A DNA stretch of 64,000 nucleotides from Halorubrum sp. CBA1229 (GCF_003721435.2 NZ_CP054585.1:2542001-2606000), one strand, 5' to 3'; numbered from the stretch's first letter, positions 25,997 through 34,357 are shown. Numbers and translations are program-made. Notes: generated from the letters alone by a model not told the origin.

Positions 25997-27028
25997 GGCT
26001 CTGTTGAAATCCTTCGCAAGTGATATATTCTGACCCAGTCCCAGTCGGTACAGTTTATGAAAGCACTGTAGAACGGCTAAGCAGGATGTTTTTGGAAAAG
26101 TGGCCGATAATATAAGTGTGTTAAGCCGAGACTGGGAATTGTAATGAGTGATGAGGAGAAGAGTGATGACGCACTTGAGGTCTCATCACCCTCCAACAGC
26201 TCTGAGCTTGATGATAAACTGGACATAGAGGAACTCAACGTTGGACAGAATTTCGCCCATGACCTCGCCGCGCTCTCCGAGGCGTTCCAGAAAATACAAG
26301 AAACACAGATAGCCACGATTGCCGACTCATTCCAGTCTTTTGAGGCAATTCAGAAAGCACAGGTGGCTGAATTTGCGAAGTCATTCCAGTCTGCTCAGGC
26401 AATCCAACAGGCGGAAATAGCAAAGCTCATCGAATCTGTCCACACGGTTCAGAAGATCCAGCAAGCACAGATAATTCCGATTGCTGAACAGCTTCAAGAA
26501 CTCTCCCGCATACAGGCGGAGATGGCTTTTGCCGATTTCCCGGACGAAGTTTTCACTACCGCGATAGCTGCTTCGACAGTCAGCGGTCGCACACGAACCA
26601 ACCCATCATCACCAACAACGCTGTCCACATCTACTTCGGACCCGAGTATCGATGTAGAGTCTGCCTCAAATCCTTCCAGCGTAAATAATGAACACACTTG
26701 GTCGCTGTATCTTGAAGCGGCAGTCACCCTCGGAATGTACTTATCATACAAAATGGAGGGGTTGGACCAGTCTCAAAGGGAGGCTGCTGCTACGTTGTTT
26801 ACAGGGGCTATCGTGTTCGGTGCCACGCCATACTTACCGGTGTCCGAAACCCCGTTAGTCGCCGGTTCAGCGGCAAGCACGTTCACACTAGCTGCGCTGA
26901 ATCTTCGGTCGAACGAGGAGGGAGAATAATAAGCCACAACCGACTTTCCCCATCTGTCACATAACCTGTTCTTATTGACCGACTGTTTCAGACGAAATCT
27001 GTCTGAAGAGTATAATTTCAACAGAGCC
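25997..27028. mobile_element. Unit A: transposase-less segment with IS6-like ends
   Basis: GGCTCTGTTGAAATCC at 25997-26012 faces an inverted ATTTCAACAGAGCC at 27015-27028. The only gene between them encodes a coiled-coil membrane protein; no transposase is present. No 8-base target duplication is visible (flanks AGGCAGGA and CGCAGAGC), so the segment may be old or recombined. The subterminal bases of its right end resemble those of the left end of unit C. Confidence 0.55.
26144..26929 (+). CDS. 18-residue-repeat coiled-coil protein with C-terminal membrane region
   Basis: The 261-residue protein has an acidic start. Residues 51-125 show a strict 18-residue repeat, with IQ pairs at positions 51, 69, 87, 105 and 123, which fits a heptad-plus-hendecad coiled coil. 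A Ser/Thr-rich linker follows, then two or three weak membrane segments (about 185-255). A TATA-like ATAATATAAG at 26107-26116 serves as promoter. It is the passenger of unit A. The function is unknown; a rod-like surface or membrane-tethered assembly is likely. Confidence 0.65.
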   Translation: MSDEEKSDDALEVSSPSNSSELDDKLDIEELNVGQNFAHDLAALSEAFQKIQETQIATIADSFQSFEAIQKAQVAEFAKSFQSAQAIQQAEIAKLIESVHTVQKIQQAQIIPIAEQLQELSRIQAEMAFADFPDEVFTTAIAASTVSGRTRTNPSSPTTLSTSTSDPSIDVESASNPSSVNNEHTWSLYLEAAVTLGMYLSYKMEGLDQSQREAAATLFTGAIVFGATPYLPVSETPLVAGSAASTFTLAALNLRSNEEGE

Positions 27029-27096
27029 CGCAGAGCAGAGGTCACATCTCGGACGGCGCCGGGGTGTTTATTTTGTCAGGTCAGTGTAATCCCCAC

Positions 27097-27234
27097 ATGG
27101 ACCTCAGAGCTATCGGAGTTCTCGTCGCCCTCGTTTTCGGGTTGTGGCTAGTAGCTGTCATGTACTGTGGTTTCGCGATGACTTTCCCGACAATACTCCC
27201 CGGAAGCGGCTCATGCGGGGTTGTAATGCCATAA
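27097..27234 (+). CDS. 45-residue single-span membrane microprotein
   Basis: The frame from ATG 27097 to TAA 27232-27234 encodes a peptide with one hydrophobic segment (about residues 5-27) and two cysteines. A TTTATTTT block centred about 28 bases upstream gives a good leaderless promoter. No relative is recognised. The gene is short, so the call rests on promoter spacing and composition. Confidence 0.45.
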   Translation: MDLRAIGVLVALVFGLWLVAVMYCGFAMTFPTILPGSGSCGVVMP

Positions 27235-27314
27235 TAACGGATACGTTCGAAATCATCAGTCGCATTCTCGTCAGCTGTCCGGGAACTGGTGGAGAGTCGG
27301 CCAAGTTCACTCAA

Positions 27315-27773
27315 TTAGATTGCTGTCCTACCTCTGTGTCGCCACATTGCGTACGAATTGACGAGTGTTGCTCCAACAGCCATCAATCCAAAGGCTACAG
27401 GTGTCAGTAAGCCGGTTAGTTGTATGATGTAATATTCTCGAAAAAGTCCGTATCTGAATATGAGAAGGTACGGTATTAGTATCGCAACGAAGAGGAGTAC
27501 CCTTGTACCACCCGCACAAAGTAATGTAGGCTCAGCACCGCAGGCCCAGCGCGTGTAGCCCCTCTCCTGCTCATTAAGATCAAATTTACCCAAACAGCCT
27601 GTAGTGATTGAGTCGCCGAGTAATCCAATACCAAGTATCCCCCAAAATAGTATTTGGAGTTCTGCTATTGGAAGCGTGGCCTGTATTACCCCTGTAATAA
27701 GGAAAGATACCACTGAAATTAGTACAACCGGATACACCAGAACGATTCTGTCAAGCGCTTGCGTCCACTTCAT
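27315..27773 (-). CDS. Polytopic membrane protein of unknown function
   Basis: The 152-residue product has four membrane helices (about residues 10-30, 38-58, 85-108 and 115-138) and four cysteines (CLGKFDLN, WACGAEPTLLCAGG). It is AT-richer than host genes. An AT-rich block at 27774-27795 can serve as leftward promoter. No family is recognised. The 263 bases from 27774 to 28036 hold no other clear gene. Confidence 0.6.
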   Translation of the reverse strand: MKWTQALDRIVLVYPVVLISVVSFLITGVIQATLPIAELQILFWGILGIGLLGDSITTGCLGKFDLNEQERGYTRWACGAEPTLLCAGGTRVLLFVAILIPYLLIFRYGLFREYYIIQLTGLLTPVAFGLMAVGATLVNSYAMWRHRGRTAI

Positions 27774-28036
27774 GTGTATACTTATTCATAATTTCCCCGG
27801 ATAAGCGCGGTGTCTATGACTGGGTCGGATGCTACCAGCATATGGCGAGAAGCACCTCCTTTTCGCCCACCTGGCGAGTAGTCCTTCGATTTAAATGAAA
27901 GACCAAGCCGGTCAAACCCCCGAACCTGACAGAAAGAGCGTCCTGAATACAGAGGGTGGATGCAGCAGGAAGGCTCTCCAGAATACCCGACACGATCGAA
28001 TGGAATTTTACTCGCCTGCTTCGTGCACCTATTTGA

Positions 28037-28939
28037 ATGGACGACGAGATGTTCGTCGAGCAACTGCGGTCGACCTGCGCAGATGCGATCGAAGCGTACC
28101 GGGTGGAGTACCCAGACGCACCCCCACTGACCGAGTCACTCCTGCAAGATCTCGACGGCCCTCTCGCCAGCGAAACCGATCTCCACGAACGTTTTCAGGA
28201 GCTCACGCGATTCTACGACGACCTGTTCGACGTCGACTCGACACCGTACCGCGACAAATGGCGCGACCACCTCGTCTACGATTGTTCGCGACGTGAGCGC
28301 CTCGCGCTCCTCACGAGCGATCTGCCGGCGTCTTTGACGCTCGTGTTCATCGGCGGGCGGTACTCCGCCCGGACGGGCAGGATCGGCGTCAGCCCAGGGC
28401 GACTCCCCGAGGCGATGGCGTACACGTATTTAGCGTCGGAGCTGTGCCACGCCTATCAGCACCTGTTCGGCTCGCCAACGTGGATGCACCCGTATCTGCA
28501 GGAGGGGTTCGAACAGGCTGTCTCAGTCCGTGCGCAAGCACACCTCGCCGCCGAACTACAGCACGACTCGCTCACCCATCTCGCCAAGAGACAGCGGACG
28601 AAGACGCTCTTGGAAGGTGTTCTCGCCCACGGGACCCGCCGAGGTGGGATCGAACGGGTGGCCGTTCGCGATCTCGGTGTAACCGACGAAGAACTAGCTG
28701 CGCTTCATGCTCACCCGCTGTGGCGACTCTTGGGATATCTCCGACCACGGTATCGGTGGAGTAACGTTGCGTTCCTCCCTGAATATGCCCTCTTCGGCTC
28801 TATGCTACTCGTGAGCGAGGAAACGGACGTAGCGACCACCTATGCTCGGGCGTTCCACGGTGACCACCCGTGGACGTCGATCATCGATGAAATTACCGCA
28901 TCGCCACCTGGCTGGCTCTGGCATCTCTATCATCGGTAA
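28037..28939 (+). CDS. Putative zincin-like protein with degenerate HExxH motif
   Basis: The 300-residue soluble protein contains SELCHAYQHLFG at residues 134-145 and LQEGFEQA at 154-161. The layout resembles gluzincin metalloproteases (HExxH followed by a downstream glutamate), but the first histidine is serine. It may be a dead protease, bind metal differently, or only resemble one. It stands alone with no clear partner. The sequence from 28940 to 29201 shows no gene. Confidence 0.55.
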   Translation: MDDEMFVEQLRSTCADAIEAYRVEYPDAPPLTESLLQDLDGPLASETDLHERFQELTRFYDDLFDVDSTPYRDKWRDHLVYDCSRRERLALLTSDLPASLTLVFIGGRYSARTGRIGVSPGRLPEAMAYTYLASELCHAYQHLFGSPTWMHPYLQEGFEQAVSVRAQAHLAAELQHDSLTHLAKRQRTKTLLEGVLAHGTRRGGIERVAVRDLGVTDEELAALHAHPLWRLLGYLRPRYRWSNVAFLPEYALFGSMLLVSEETDVATTYARAFHGDHPWTSIIDEITASPPGWLWHLYHR

Positions 28940-29201
28940 ACCGGCATTGAACAATTAAGATCTGAGGCAGTCTGTTGAACACGAGACAGTATGTCGTACT
29001 AATGGTTCATTCCGGAGGAACTCTGTATCACTCTGGAGGGGAATCTACCCAGGAGTTGTCAGAATCGGCGTGCTGAATATAGAGAGTATAGTCAGCAAGG
29101 TGGTTTTCTTAGTTTCGTGCGGGACGAGCCGAATACGGCGGTAAGGAATCGTGTATCCGTAACAACGCTATCTTTACCCGTGTTAAGCGCTAATACGTCA
29201 C

Positions 29202-29369
29202 ATGACAGAGGATACCGTTCTTTCGGAAGAAGAGGCGTACGAGTACGATTCGGCCAATACGTACGAGTGCGAGGTGTGCGGAGGCCGGACCAGAGCAGAT
29301 AGATCCCCCGGCGACTGCCCAGAATGTGGTGGAGATCTCAGGAATATCAGTACTTCACGAGAACAATAG
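29202..29369 (+). CDS. 55-residue rubrerythrin-like zinc-ribbon microprotein
   Basis: The frame from ATG 29202 encodes a 55-residue peptide with YECEVCGGRT and GDCPECGGDLRNIS, two CxxC pairs forming one zinc ribbon. This matches the small haloarchaeal rubrerythrin-like zinc-ribbon family (DUF7129 type), members of which act as small regulators. A TATA-like block (TTAAGCGCTAATA) precedes it. Confidence 0.75.
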   Translation: MTEDTVLSEEEAYEYDSANTYECEVCGGRTRADRSPGDCPECGGDLRNISTSREQ

Positions 29370-29582
29370 ACGCTCTGAGTACCTCAATTAGCTTGGCACA
29401 GTGGCGACGACTGGTTCGTGACCGACTCGCGCCCTGTATTCAGCACGGCCGCTAAAATCCATAAACAAAGGAATGTTCCTAGGCGTCTGTCCAAGAAGTG
29501 GGGGAGAGTAGGACACAGTCAGCTTCTATTGAGGGTTGAGAGTTGGCTAGGACTGAAGTGCGGTAAGATACTTTTGAGGCTT

Positions 29583-29717
29583 ATGAGCAAATATGAATCA
29601 GCGACTAAGCCATGTCCGGAATGCGGATCATCGGATACACACCGAGACGTGACAACGGATATGTTCCACTGTGCTGACTGTGGGTTTTCGGATCCAATCG
29701 CAGAAGTACTAGTTTAG
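29583..29717 (+). CDS. 44-residue zinc-ribbon microprotein
   Basis: The frame from ATG 29583 encodes 44 residues with CPECG and CADCG separated by about 15 residues, a compact zinc ribbon like those of transcription factors. A TTGAGG block six bases upstream may be a ribosome-binding site. The frame is open upstream to about 29418, but that part looks non-coding. It converges on the recombinase gene at 30343. Confidence 0.6.
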   Translation: MSKYESATKPCPECGSSDTHRDVTTDMFHCADCGFSDPIAEVLV

Positions 29718-29737
29718 ATTCGGCGAAGACTAATCGC

Positions 29738-30343
29738 TCACAGAGCCACCCCGCTCATCGAGTCGATGATGTTCTCCTCTGTCGGTGCCGCGAGGTACGG
29801 CTCGATCGCGTCGTAGGAGCTCCACCCGCCGAGCGCCATCACGATCCGCGGGGAGACGTGCTCCTCGACGAGGAGGTGGTTCGCCCAGCAGCGCCGGAGG
29901 TCATGCGTGCTCACGCGTTCGTAGTCCGAGTCCCCGCTCTCCTCGGCGGCGCCGGCGGCGGCCTTGCCGACCCAGTTCTGGACGGTGCGCTTCGTCACGT
30001 CGACAAGTGGCTCGTCGCGCGCGATATCCTCGGTCTGGACGTAGCGGTTGATCGTCGCCTCGACGTCGACGGGGAGCCAAGTCTCGCGCTGCTTCCCGTC
30101 GACGTACTCGCCGGTCGTATCCTTCCCGCCGACGACTTCGAGCTCGTAGTGCCGCCCGTCGGTCATCCGCGAGATGTGCCGCGGCTCGACGTCGAGGACC
30201 TCGCCGACGCGGAGCCCGCAGCCGCCCATCAGTCGGATGGCGACCTCGTGCTGGAAGGAGTCGGCGGCTCGGGGGAGCGCCTGGTACTCGTCGCGGGACA
30301 TCCAGACGTTCCAGGAGCCGTCGCGGTTACGTTCGGTTCTCAT
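29738..30343 (-). CDS. Second tyrosine recombinase, catalytic domain only
   Basis: The 201-residue protein is a tyrosine recombinase core. Arg I lies in GCGLRVGEVLDVEP, a basic loop in VVGGKDTTGEYVDGKQRE, HxxR in STHDLRRCWANHLL, a late motif in GGWSSYDAIEP, and the nucleophile in PYLAAPTE. It lacks the N-terminal core-binding domain of the integrase at 17176. Short haloarchaeal recombinases of this kind occur in plasmids and viruses, where they may resolve dimers or invert DNA. Its target sites are not evident. Confidence 0.85.
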   Translation of the reverse strand: MRTERNRDGSWNVWMSRDEYQALPRAADSFQHEVAIRLMGGCGLRVGEVLDVEPRHISRMTDGRHYELEVVGGKDTTGEYVDGKQRETWLPVDVEATINRYVQTEDIARDEPLVDVTKRTVQNWVGKAAAGAAEESGDSDYERVSTHDLRRCWANHLLVEEHVSPRIVMALGGWSSYDAIEPYLAAPTEENIIDSMSGVAL

Positions 30344-30466
30344 TTCGTGCTTCTCCGCATCTCCATGAAATATGAAGGTTGTGGCGCACCGGGTTTCCGG
30401 AGTGATCGGGGCGGATTCGGGGTTGTTCTTTCGTGCTTGTGTGGAAACACGAACTTAGAACGAAGA

Positions 30467-31785
30467 GGCTCTATTGAAATCCTCTGAGACTGATAGGAAA
30501 CGCTTGCTTAGAGATTCTATTCAGCGTCAACTTCGACACCAGTGATTTCGAATCGTGCGCCGCCCTCGTCACTGTCCGTCACGTGGATTTCCCATCCGTG
30601 GGCCTCAACAATCTCAGCAACGATTGCTAAGCCCAATCCGGTTCCCTCTTTTGTGCTTGAGTACCCGAACGTGAATACCTCGTCTCGTTCGTCTTCGGGG
30701 ATACCCGGCCCTTCATCAGCGATGTAGAACCCAGATCTGTCTGGAAGTGCACCTACGTGAACTATGACGGTTTCGCTGCCGTGGTCTATCGCATTCCGAA
30801 AGAGGTTTTCAAAGAGCTGTTGCAGCCGATCCGGATCTGCCTCAATTGTGAGATCATCTTCGAGACGGAATGTCGCCTCTTTCGTGTTCACGACGGCCCA
30901 CGCTCGGTCAGCAACGGCTGCTAGGGAAACGCGGACAGTATCATCGATCGGCTGTCCCTGTCGAGCGACCGATAGCAAGTCCTCGATGAGCGTTTCCATC
31001 CGCTTGAGTGCCGTCTCCACGGATTCAAGATTGTCACTATCATAGTTCTGCTGAGCGAGGGTGAGTCGTCCCGTGGCGACGTTGAGCGGGTTGCGCAAAT
31101 CGTGAGAGATCACGCTGGCGAACCGTTCTAATCGCTCGTTCTGGTGTTCCAGTTCCTGTTTGCGGGCATCGAGTTTTGCCCGCTCATCTTCCAAGGCGGC
31201 CTGGTACTGCCGCTGCCGGGCGTTAAAGAAGCCGATCAAGAGTCCGCCGAGCGCGCCCGTAGTGGCCCAGTTCACCGTGATGAACTGGACATCAGCTAAT
31301 GTGACTCCGTGTGCGGCCTGATACGGCACGACAGGATAACCGAACGCGACGCCACCGAGGAGTCCGATACCGGTCCACGCAGTAACGCGGGTCGTATACG
31401 CACTGTCAAGTTGGCTCAGGTAAAGCCAGATACCAGCGATCACAAGTAAGATCGATAGAAGGAACGGGAAGGCAATCCCGAGCAGCTTGGTATGGAAGCC
31501 CTGCTCAATATATATGTGATATAGATGGACGAAAAGAGTGAGACAGCCGACCAAAACAATCCCCATAGCACTAACCACGCGTTGCAGTGATTTCAGGTCC
31601 CTCACGGCTGTGAAACTGTGTGTCTGCCATATTATGCTACTGTTTCGTTAGTGAGCGGTTGGGTTCGGTAAACACACCCTTGGGACCGCCTAAACTACTC
31701 ATTCCCAATCGTGATCCGATTTATGAGCGCCTCTATTCAGCATAACTGCTGGCACGTGTCATAGACAAAGGATTACAACAGAGCC
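30467..31785. mobile_element. Unit B: transposase-less segment with IS6-like ends carrying a histidine kinase gene
   Basis: GGCTCTATTGAAATCC at 30467-30482 faces GGATTACAACAGAGCC at 31770-31785, an inverted pair with two differences. The flanks AACGAAGA (30459-30466) and AACAAAGA (31786-31793) are an 8-base target duplication with one mismatch. The interior holds only the histidine kinase gene, with no transposase. Insertion lies between the AbrB-like gene and the second recombinase gene. Confidence 0.8.
30517..31605 (-). CDS. Membrane sensor histidine kinase, passenger of unit B
   Basis: The 362-residue protein has four to five membrane helices (about residues 8-125), then a coiled coil. 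The HisKA domain has SHDLRNPLNVATGRLTL with the phospho-accepting His, and the HATPase domain carries ENLFRNAIDHG, ADEGPGIPE and GTGLGLAIVAEI. This is the same C-terminal architecture as the host kinase at 13177, but it is membrane-bound. No response regulator is adjacent. Lower GC than host genes supports transfer. It lies 34 bases inside one end of unit B. Confidence 0.88.
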   Translation of the reverse strand: MRDLKSLQRVVSAMGIVLVGCLTLFVHLYHIYIEQGFHTKLLGIAFPFLLSILLVIAGIWLYLSQLDSAYTTRVTAWTGIGLLGGVAFGYPVVPYQAAHGVTLADVQFITVNWATTGALGGLLIGFFNARQRQYQAALEDERAKLDARKQELEHQNERLERFASVISHDLRNPLNVATGRLTLAQQNYDSDNLESVETALKRMETLIEDLLSVARQGQPIDDTVRVSLAAVADRAWAVVNTKEATFRLEDDLTIEADPDRLQQLFENLFRNAIDHGSETVIVHVGALPDRSGFYIADEGPGIPEDERDEVFTFGYSSTKEGTGLGLAIVAEIVEAHGWEIHVTDSDEGGARFEITGVEVDAE

Positions 31786-31797
31786 AACAAAGAGAAA

Positions 31798-32061
31798 TTA
31801 GTCTGCCTGCGGCACGCTCCGCCCAGCACCGAGATCGAGCGCTCGCTTCGCGGCAAGTCGTTCAACGAGTTCGGACTGAGCTAGTTCCGGGAGATCCCCT
31901 CCTTCGGGAATACGGACCACGTAGGTTCGCCGTCCCATCCGTTCGACGTCAAGGTGCTGTTCGTCCGGGAGGTCGCCGTCCTCTAAGACGCCGTCTTTCT
32001 CGAGGTCGTCGCGCGGGATGGTCACAACGCCCGATCCACCGTGGTTCTGTAGCTTCTGCAT
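31798..32061 (-). CDS. AbrB/SpoVT-like DNA-binding protein
   Basis: The 87-residue product begins MQKLQNHGGSGVVTIPRDDLEKDGVLEDG, the swapped-hairpin AbrB-type pattern, and continues HLDVERMGRRTYVVRIPEGG. Haloarchaeal plasmids and viruses carry such regulators. It is divergent from the structural operon, with a 28-base perfect palindrome (two 12-base arms) between them, so it may be the operon's repressor. Confidence 0.72.
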   Translation of the reverse strand: MQKLQNHGGSGVVTIPRDDLEKDGVLEDGDLPDEQHLDVERMGRRTYVVRIPEGGDLPELAQSELVERLAAKRALDLGAGRSVPQAD

Positions 32062-32166
32062 AGCTGCGCCGTACTGTCTGGGTCTCTTAAAGGTACCCCT
32101 GACATGGACGAAAGGTTACTCTGTCCCATTTGAGCCGAGGTTTCAACGGAGGGGGACAGGTCGCCC

Positions 32167-32194
32167 GTCTATCGGCCGGAATCGGCCGATAGAC
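32167..32194. promoter_or_regulatory. Perfect 12-bp palindrome between regulator and structural operon
   Basis: GTCTATCGGCCG (32167-32178) and CGGCCGATAGAC (32183-32194) form a perfect inverted repeat with loop GAAT. It lies 40 bases before the first gene of the structural operon and 106 bases from the AbrB-like start. An operator is the simplest reading; a hairpin of a replication origin is an alternative. Confidence 0.6.
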
Positions 32195-32233
32195 AGAGAT
32201 GATGGATCGAAACGAAAGACTCCGAGGTAATCG

Positions 32234-32425
32234 GTGACCGTGAGCGACGGCCCTCGCGGGGTGGCTGTCAGCGACCGATTCGCCGAGTACCTCGAACGAT
32301 TTCGCGAGCGTTACCCGCTCGACGTTGAGTTGGCAGAAAAGTACGGGCTGCCCACCGGAAACGGGCATTTTCGCAGACAGATGACACAGATCCACAGTAA
32401 CGACGGCTACGGAGGTACGGTATGA
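32234..32425 (+). CDS. First small gene of the structural operon
   Basis: The 63-residue product starts at GTG 32234, or at GTG 32240. Its stop overlaps the next start at 32422 by four bases, which supports translation. It has an amphipathic core SDRFAEYLERFRERYPLDVELAEKYGLP. I recognise no family. It may be a small regulator or a chaperone of the following secreted protein. Confidence 0.6.
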   Translation: MTVSDGPRGVAVSDRFAEYLERFRERYPLDVELAEKYGLPTGNGHFRRQMTQIHSNDGYGGTV

Positions 32426-33864
32426 ATATCAAGAAGACGGCCTTTTCGGCGCTGATCGCGGTCCTCGTGATCTCGTCGATGGTGGCGACGCCAGCGATGG
32501 CGGCCGGCGGGCTTGCGTGGGGCGCCGACTCAAAGGCGCCCAACCCCGCGATCTCAGCCGATGTCACCGTCGACGAGTGGGACGGTGCCGAGTTCGACAA
32601 CGCGCTGCAGTACTACGACGACTCTGGCGAGGCCGCGCAACTGCCGGCCTCGCTGAACGAGTCGACTGACAACCCGATCACCGTCACCGCGACGGACATC
32701 GACTTCGACCAGCGCGACGAGTTCCCCCGTAACGACGATGAGTCCGGGGATAACTCAGCGTCCGCGCTTGACTCGAGCGAGTGGACCGTCAGCGGCGCCA
32801 CAGTCAGCGACACGACCACTGCGCCGAGCACGGACGCGCTGAACTACGCCGGGACCGCCAGCTCGGACTCGGCGACGTACGGCAACTTCTCGAACGACGA
32901 CGCGGAGAAGGGCTACATCACGATCGCCGCGGACGTGACGAGCGCGTCAGGCACGCCGACGCTGCAGGTCAACGACTCTGACGGCGACTACGTCGAGGTG
33001 GAGCTGTACAACAGCTCGGCCGACGAGGACGCCGATGCGGTCCTCGCCAACTCGACCGGCGAGGGGCAGGTGCTGCAGGTCCAGATGGGCGACCTCACGG
33101 TCCAGGGCTCCGGTGACGGCACCCTCGACTCCGCGGAGGAAGTCCAGATCAACGGTGACATCGACGCCGACTTCTCAGTGATCGACACGGAGCGCACGCG
33201 AGAGCTCCAGTTCGGTGAGCGCCTCGAGGACACTGACGACGATGACGAGCTTGAGACCGTCACCGTGACGCAGCCGAACGGTGCGTACTCGGTCGCTAAC
33301 ATGGATGGCTTCGACGAGGTCATGGCGGACGCCACGTTCTACGGCGTCACCGTCGACGCGGTGTTCCAGGCCTCCGACCTGCAGGATGACGCCGACGTGA
33401 GCGCGTCCTTCTCGCAGGACAACGACTACCCGAACTGGGATCAGGTCGCGAACATCGACTACAAGATCGAGCTGCCGACGGCATTCGACCTCTCGTACGC
33501 GAACACGGAGCTCGTCGACGATCCGACGCTGCCCGACGAGCGCTACCAGACGGTCGAAGTCGCCGAAGACGTCGGTGACACCGAGTTCGAGGACATCGAC
33601 TCGTACAGCGACGTGACCGACTCGTACGGATCGAGCGAGGTCACGCTCGACAGCACGGTCAGCTCTGGTACCGAGTACGCGATCTCGTACAAGCTGACGC
33701 TGACGAACGGTGAGGTCGACGCCATGCAGATGACGGCCGGCGGCGGTGCCGGCCCGATGGCCTCCGGCGGTGGTGGCCCGATCGACTTCCTCACCAGCCT
33801 TCCAGGCATCATCTTCGGCGGCGTCGTGAGCTTCCTCGGACTGAAACGGTTCGGGGTGGTGTGA
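32422..33864 (+). CDS. Secreted, C-terminally anchored ectodomain protein (spike-like)
   Basis: The 480-residue product starts at ATG 32422, five bases after a strong GGAGGT ribosome-binding site (32411-32416). It has a Sec signal peptide (about 1-28, ending ATPAMAAGG) and an acidic Ser/Thr-rich ectodomain with N-glycosylation sequons. A glycine hinge AGGGAGPMASGGGGP precedes one C-terminal helix (about 455-475). This is the architecture of haloarchaeal viral spike proteins. A related hinge occurs in the 1303-residue protein of the same operon. It is a candidate major surface protein of a virion or vesicle. Confidence 0.8.
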   Translation: MNIKKTAFSALIAVLVISSMVATPAMAAGGLAWGADSKAPNPAISADVTVDEWDGAEFDNALQYYDDSGEAAQLPASLNESTDNPITVTATDIDFDQRDEFPRNDDESGDNSASALDSSEWTVSGATVSDTTTAPSTDALNYAGTASSDSATYGNFSNDDAEKGYITIAADVTSASGTPTLQVNDSDGDYVEVELYNSSADEDADAVLANSTGEGQVLQVQMGDLTVQGSGDGTLDSAEEVQINGDIDADFSVIDTERTRELQFGERLEDTDDDDELETVTVTQPNGAYSVANMDGFDEVMADATFYGVTVDAVFQASDLQDDADVSASFSQDNDYPNWDQVANIDYKIELPTAFDLSYANTELVDDPTLPDERYQTVEVAEDVGDTEFEDIDSYSDVTDSYGSSEVTLDSTVSSGTEYAISYKLTLTNGEVDAMQMTAGGGAGPMASGGGGPIDFLTSLPGIIFGGVVSFLGLKRFGVV

Positions 33865-33865
33865 G

Positions 33866-34357
33866 ATGTCGGCGTCCGACGAGCTCCCCGCCGGTGAGGA
33901 TCCGTCGCCGAACAGTGTCCTCACGGGCACGATCGGCTTCCTCAACGCGGGCGGAGATCTCGGGACGCTGCTCCAGGGCGCGATCTTCGGCACGCTCGTG
34001 TCGGTCTCGCAGGGCGGTATCAACCTAGTCCAGTCGGCGTTCAACCTTGTGGTGACGCCGATCGATCTGCTCGTCGACGCGGCCGGCAGCTTCGTTCAGG
34101 CCGTGTTTATCGAGCCACTCGGGATTGTCGAGACCGGAGCGGAGACGTCGGCCGGCGCGATCGCGGGACAGTTCGGGGTCTTCGGCTTCATCGTCGCGAT
34201 CGCGGTACTGCTCGGTGGCTTCTACGTCATCCAGCAGTACCTCGAGGATCGCGACACGTCGGACATCATCCCGATTCCTGGCGTGCCGGACGCGCCGGCT
34301 ATCGGGCCGATCGACCCGGGAGTCACCGAGGAAGGCGAAGACGAGGCCGACGAGTAA
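33866..34357 (+). CDS. Membrane protein of the structural operon
   Basis: The 163-residue protein starts one base after the previous stop. It has an acidic N terminus, two hydrophobic stretches (about 35-65 and 70-95) with an amphipathic loop, and a further helix (about 113-133) before an acidic tail. It resembles the products at 34473 and 34946 in layout, hinting at a family of related membrane structural proteins. Its stop overlaps the next start (TAATG). Confidence 0.72.
   Translation: MSASDELPAGEDPSPNSVLTGTIGFLNAGGDLGTLLQGAIFGTLVSVSQGGINLVQSAFNLVVTPIDLLVDAAGSFVQAVFIEPLGIVETGAETSAGAIAGQFGVFGFIVAIAVLLGGFYVIQQYLEDRDTSDIIPIPGVPDAPAIGPIDPGVTEEGEDEADE

Noticed and set aside
28963-28980. GGCAGTCTGTTGAAC as a possible fourth IS6-like end
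   Set aside because: It has a two-base insertion, only partial similarity, and no inverted partner around the 28037 gene.
29583-29717. Remnant of an IS200/IS605 TnpB zinc finger
   Set aside because: The ribbon spacing is compact, but the DxNAA-type end of TnpB is missing and no TnpB sequence surrounds it.
31798-32061. AbrB-like protein as an antitoxin
   Set aside because: No toxin gene is adjacent: the neighbours are a cassette insertion and the structural operon, so a regulatory role fits better.
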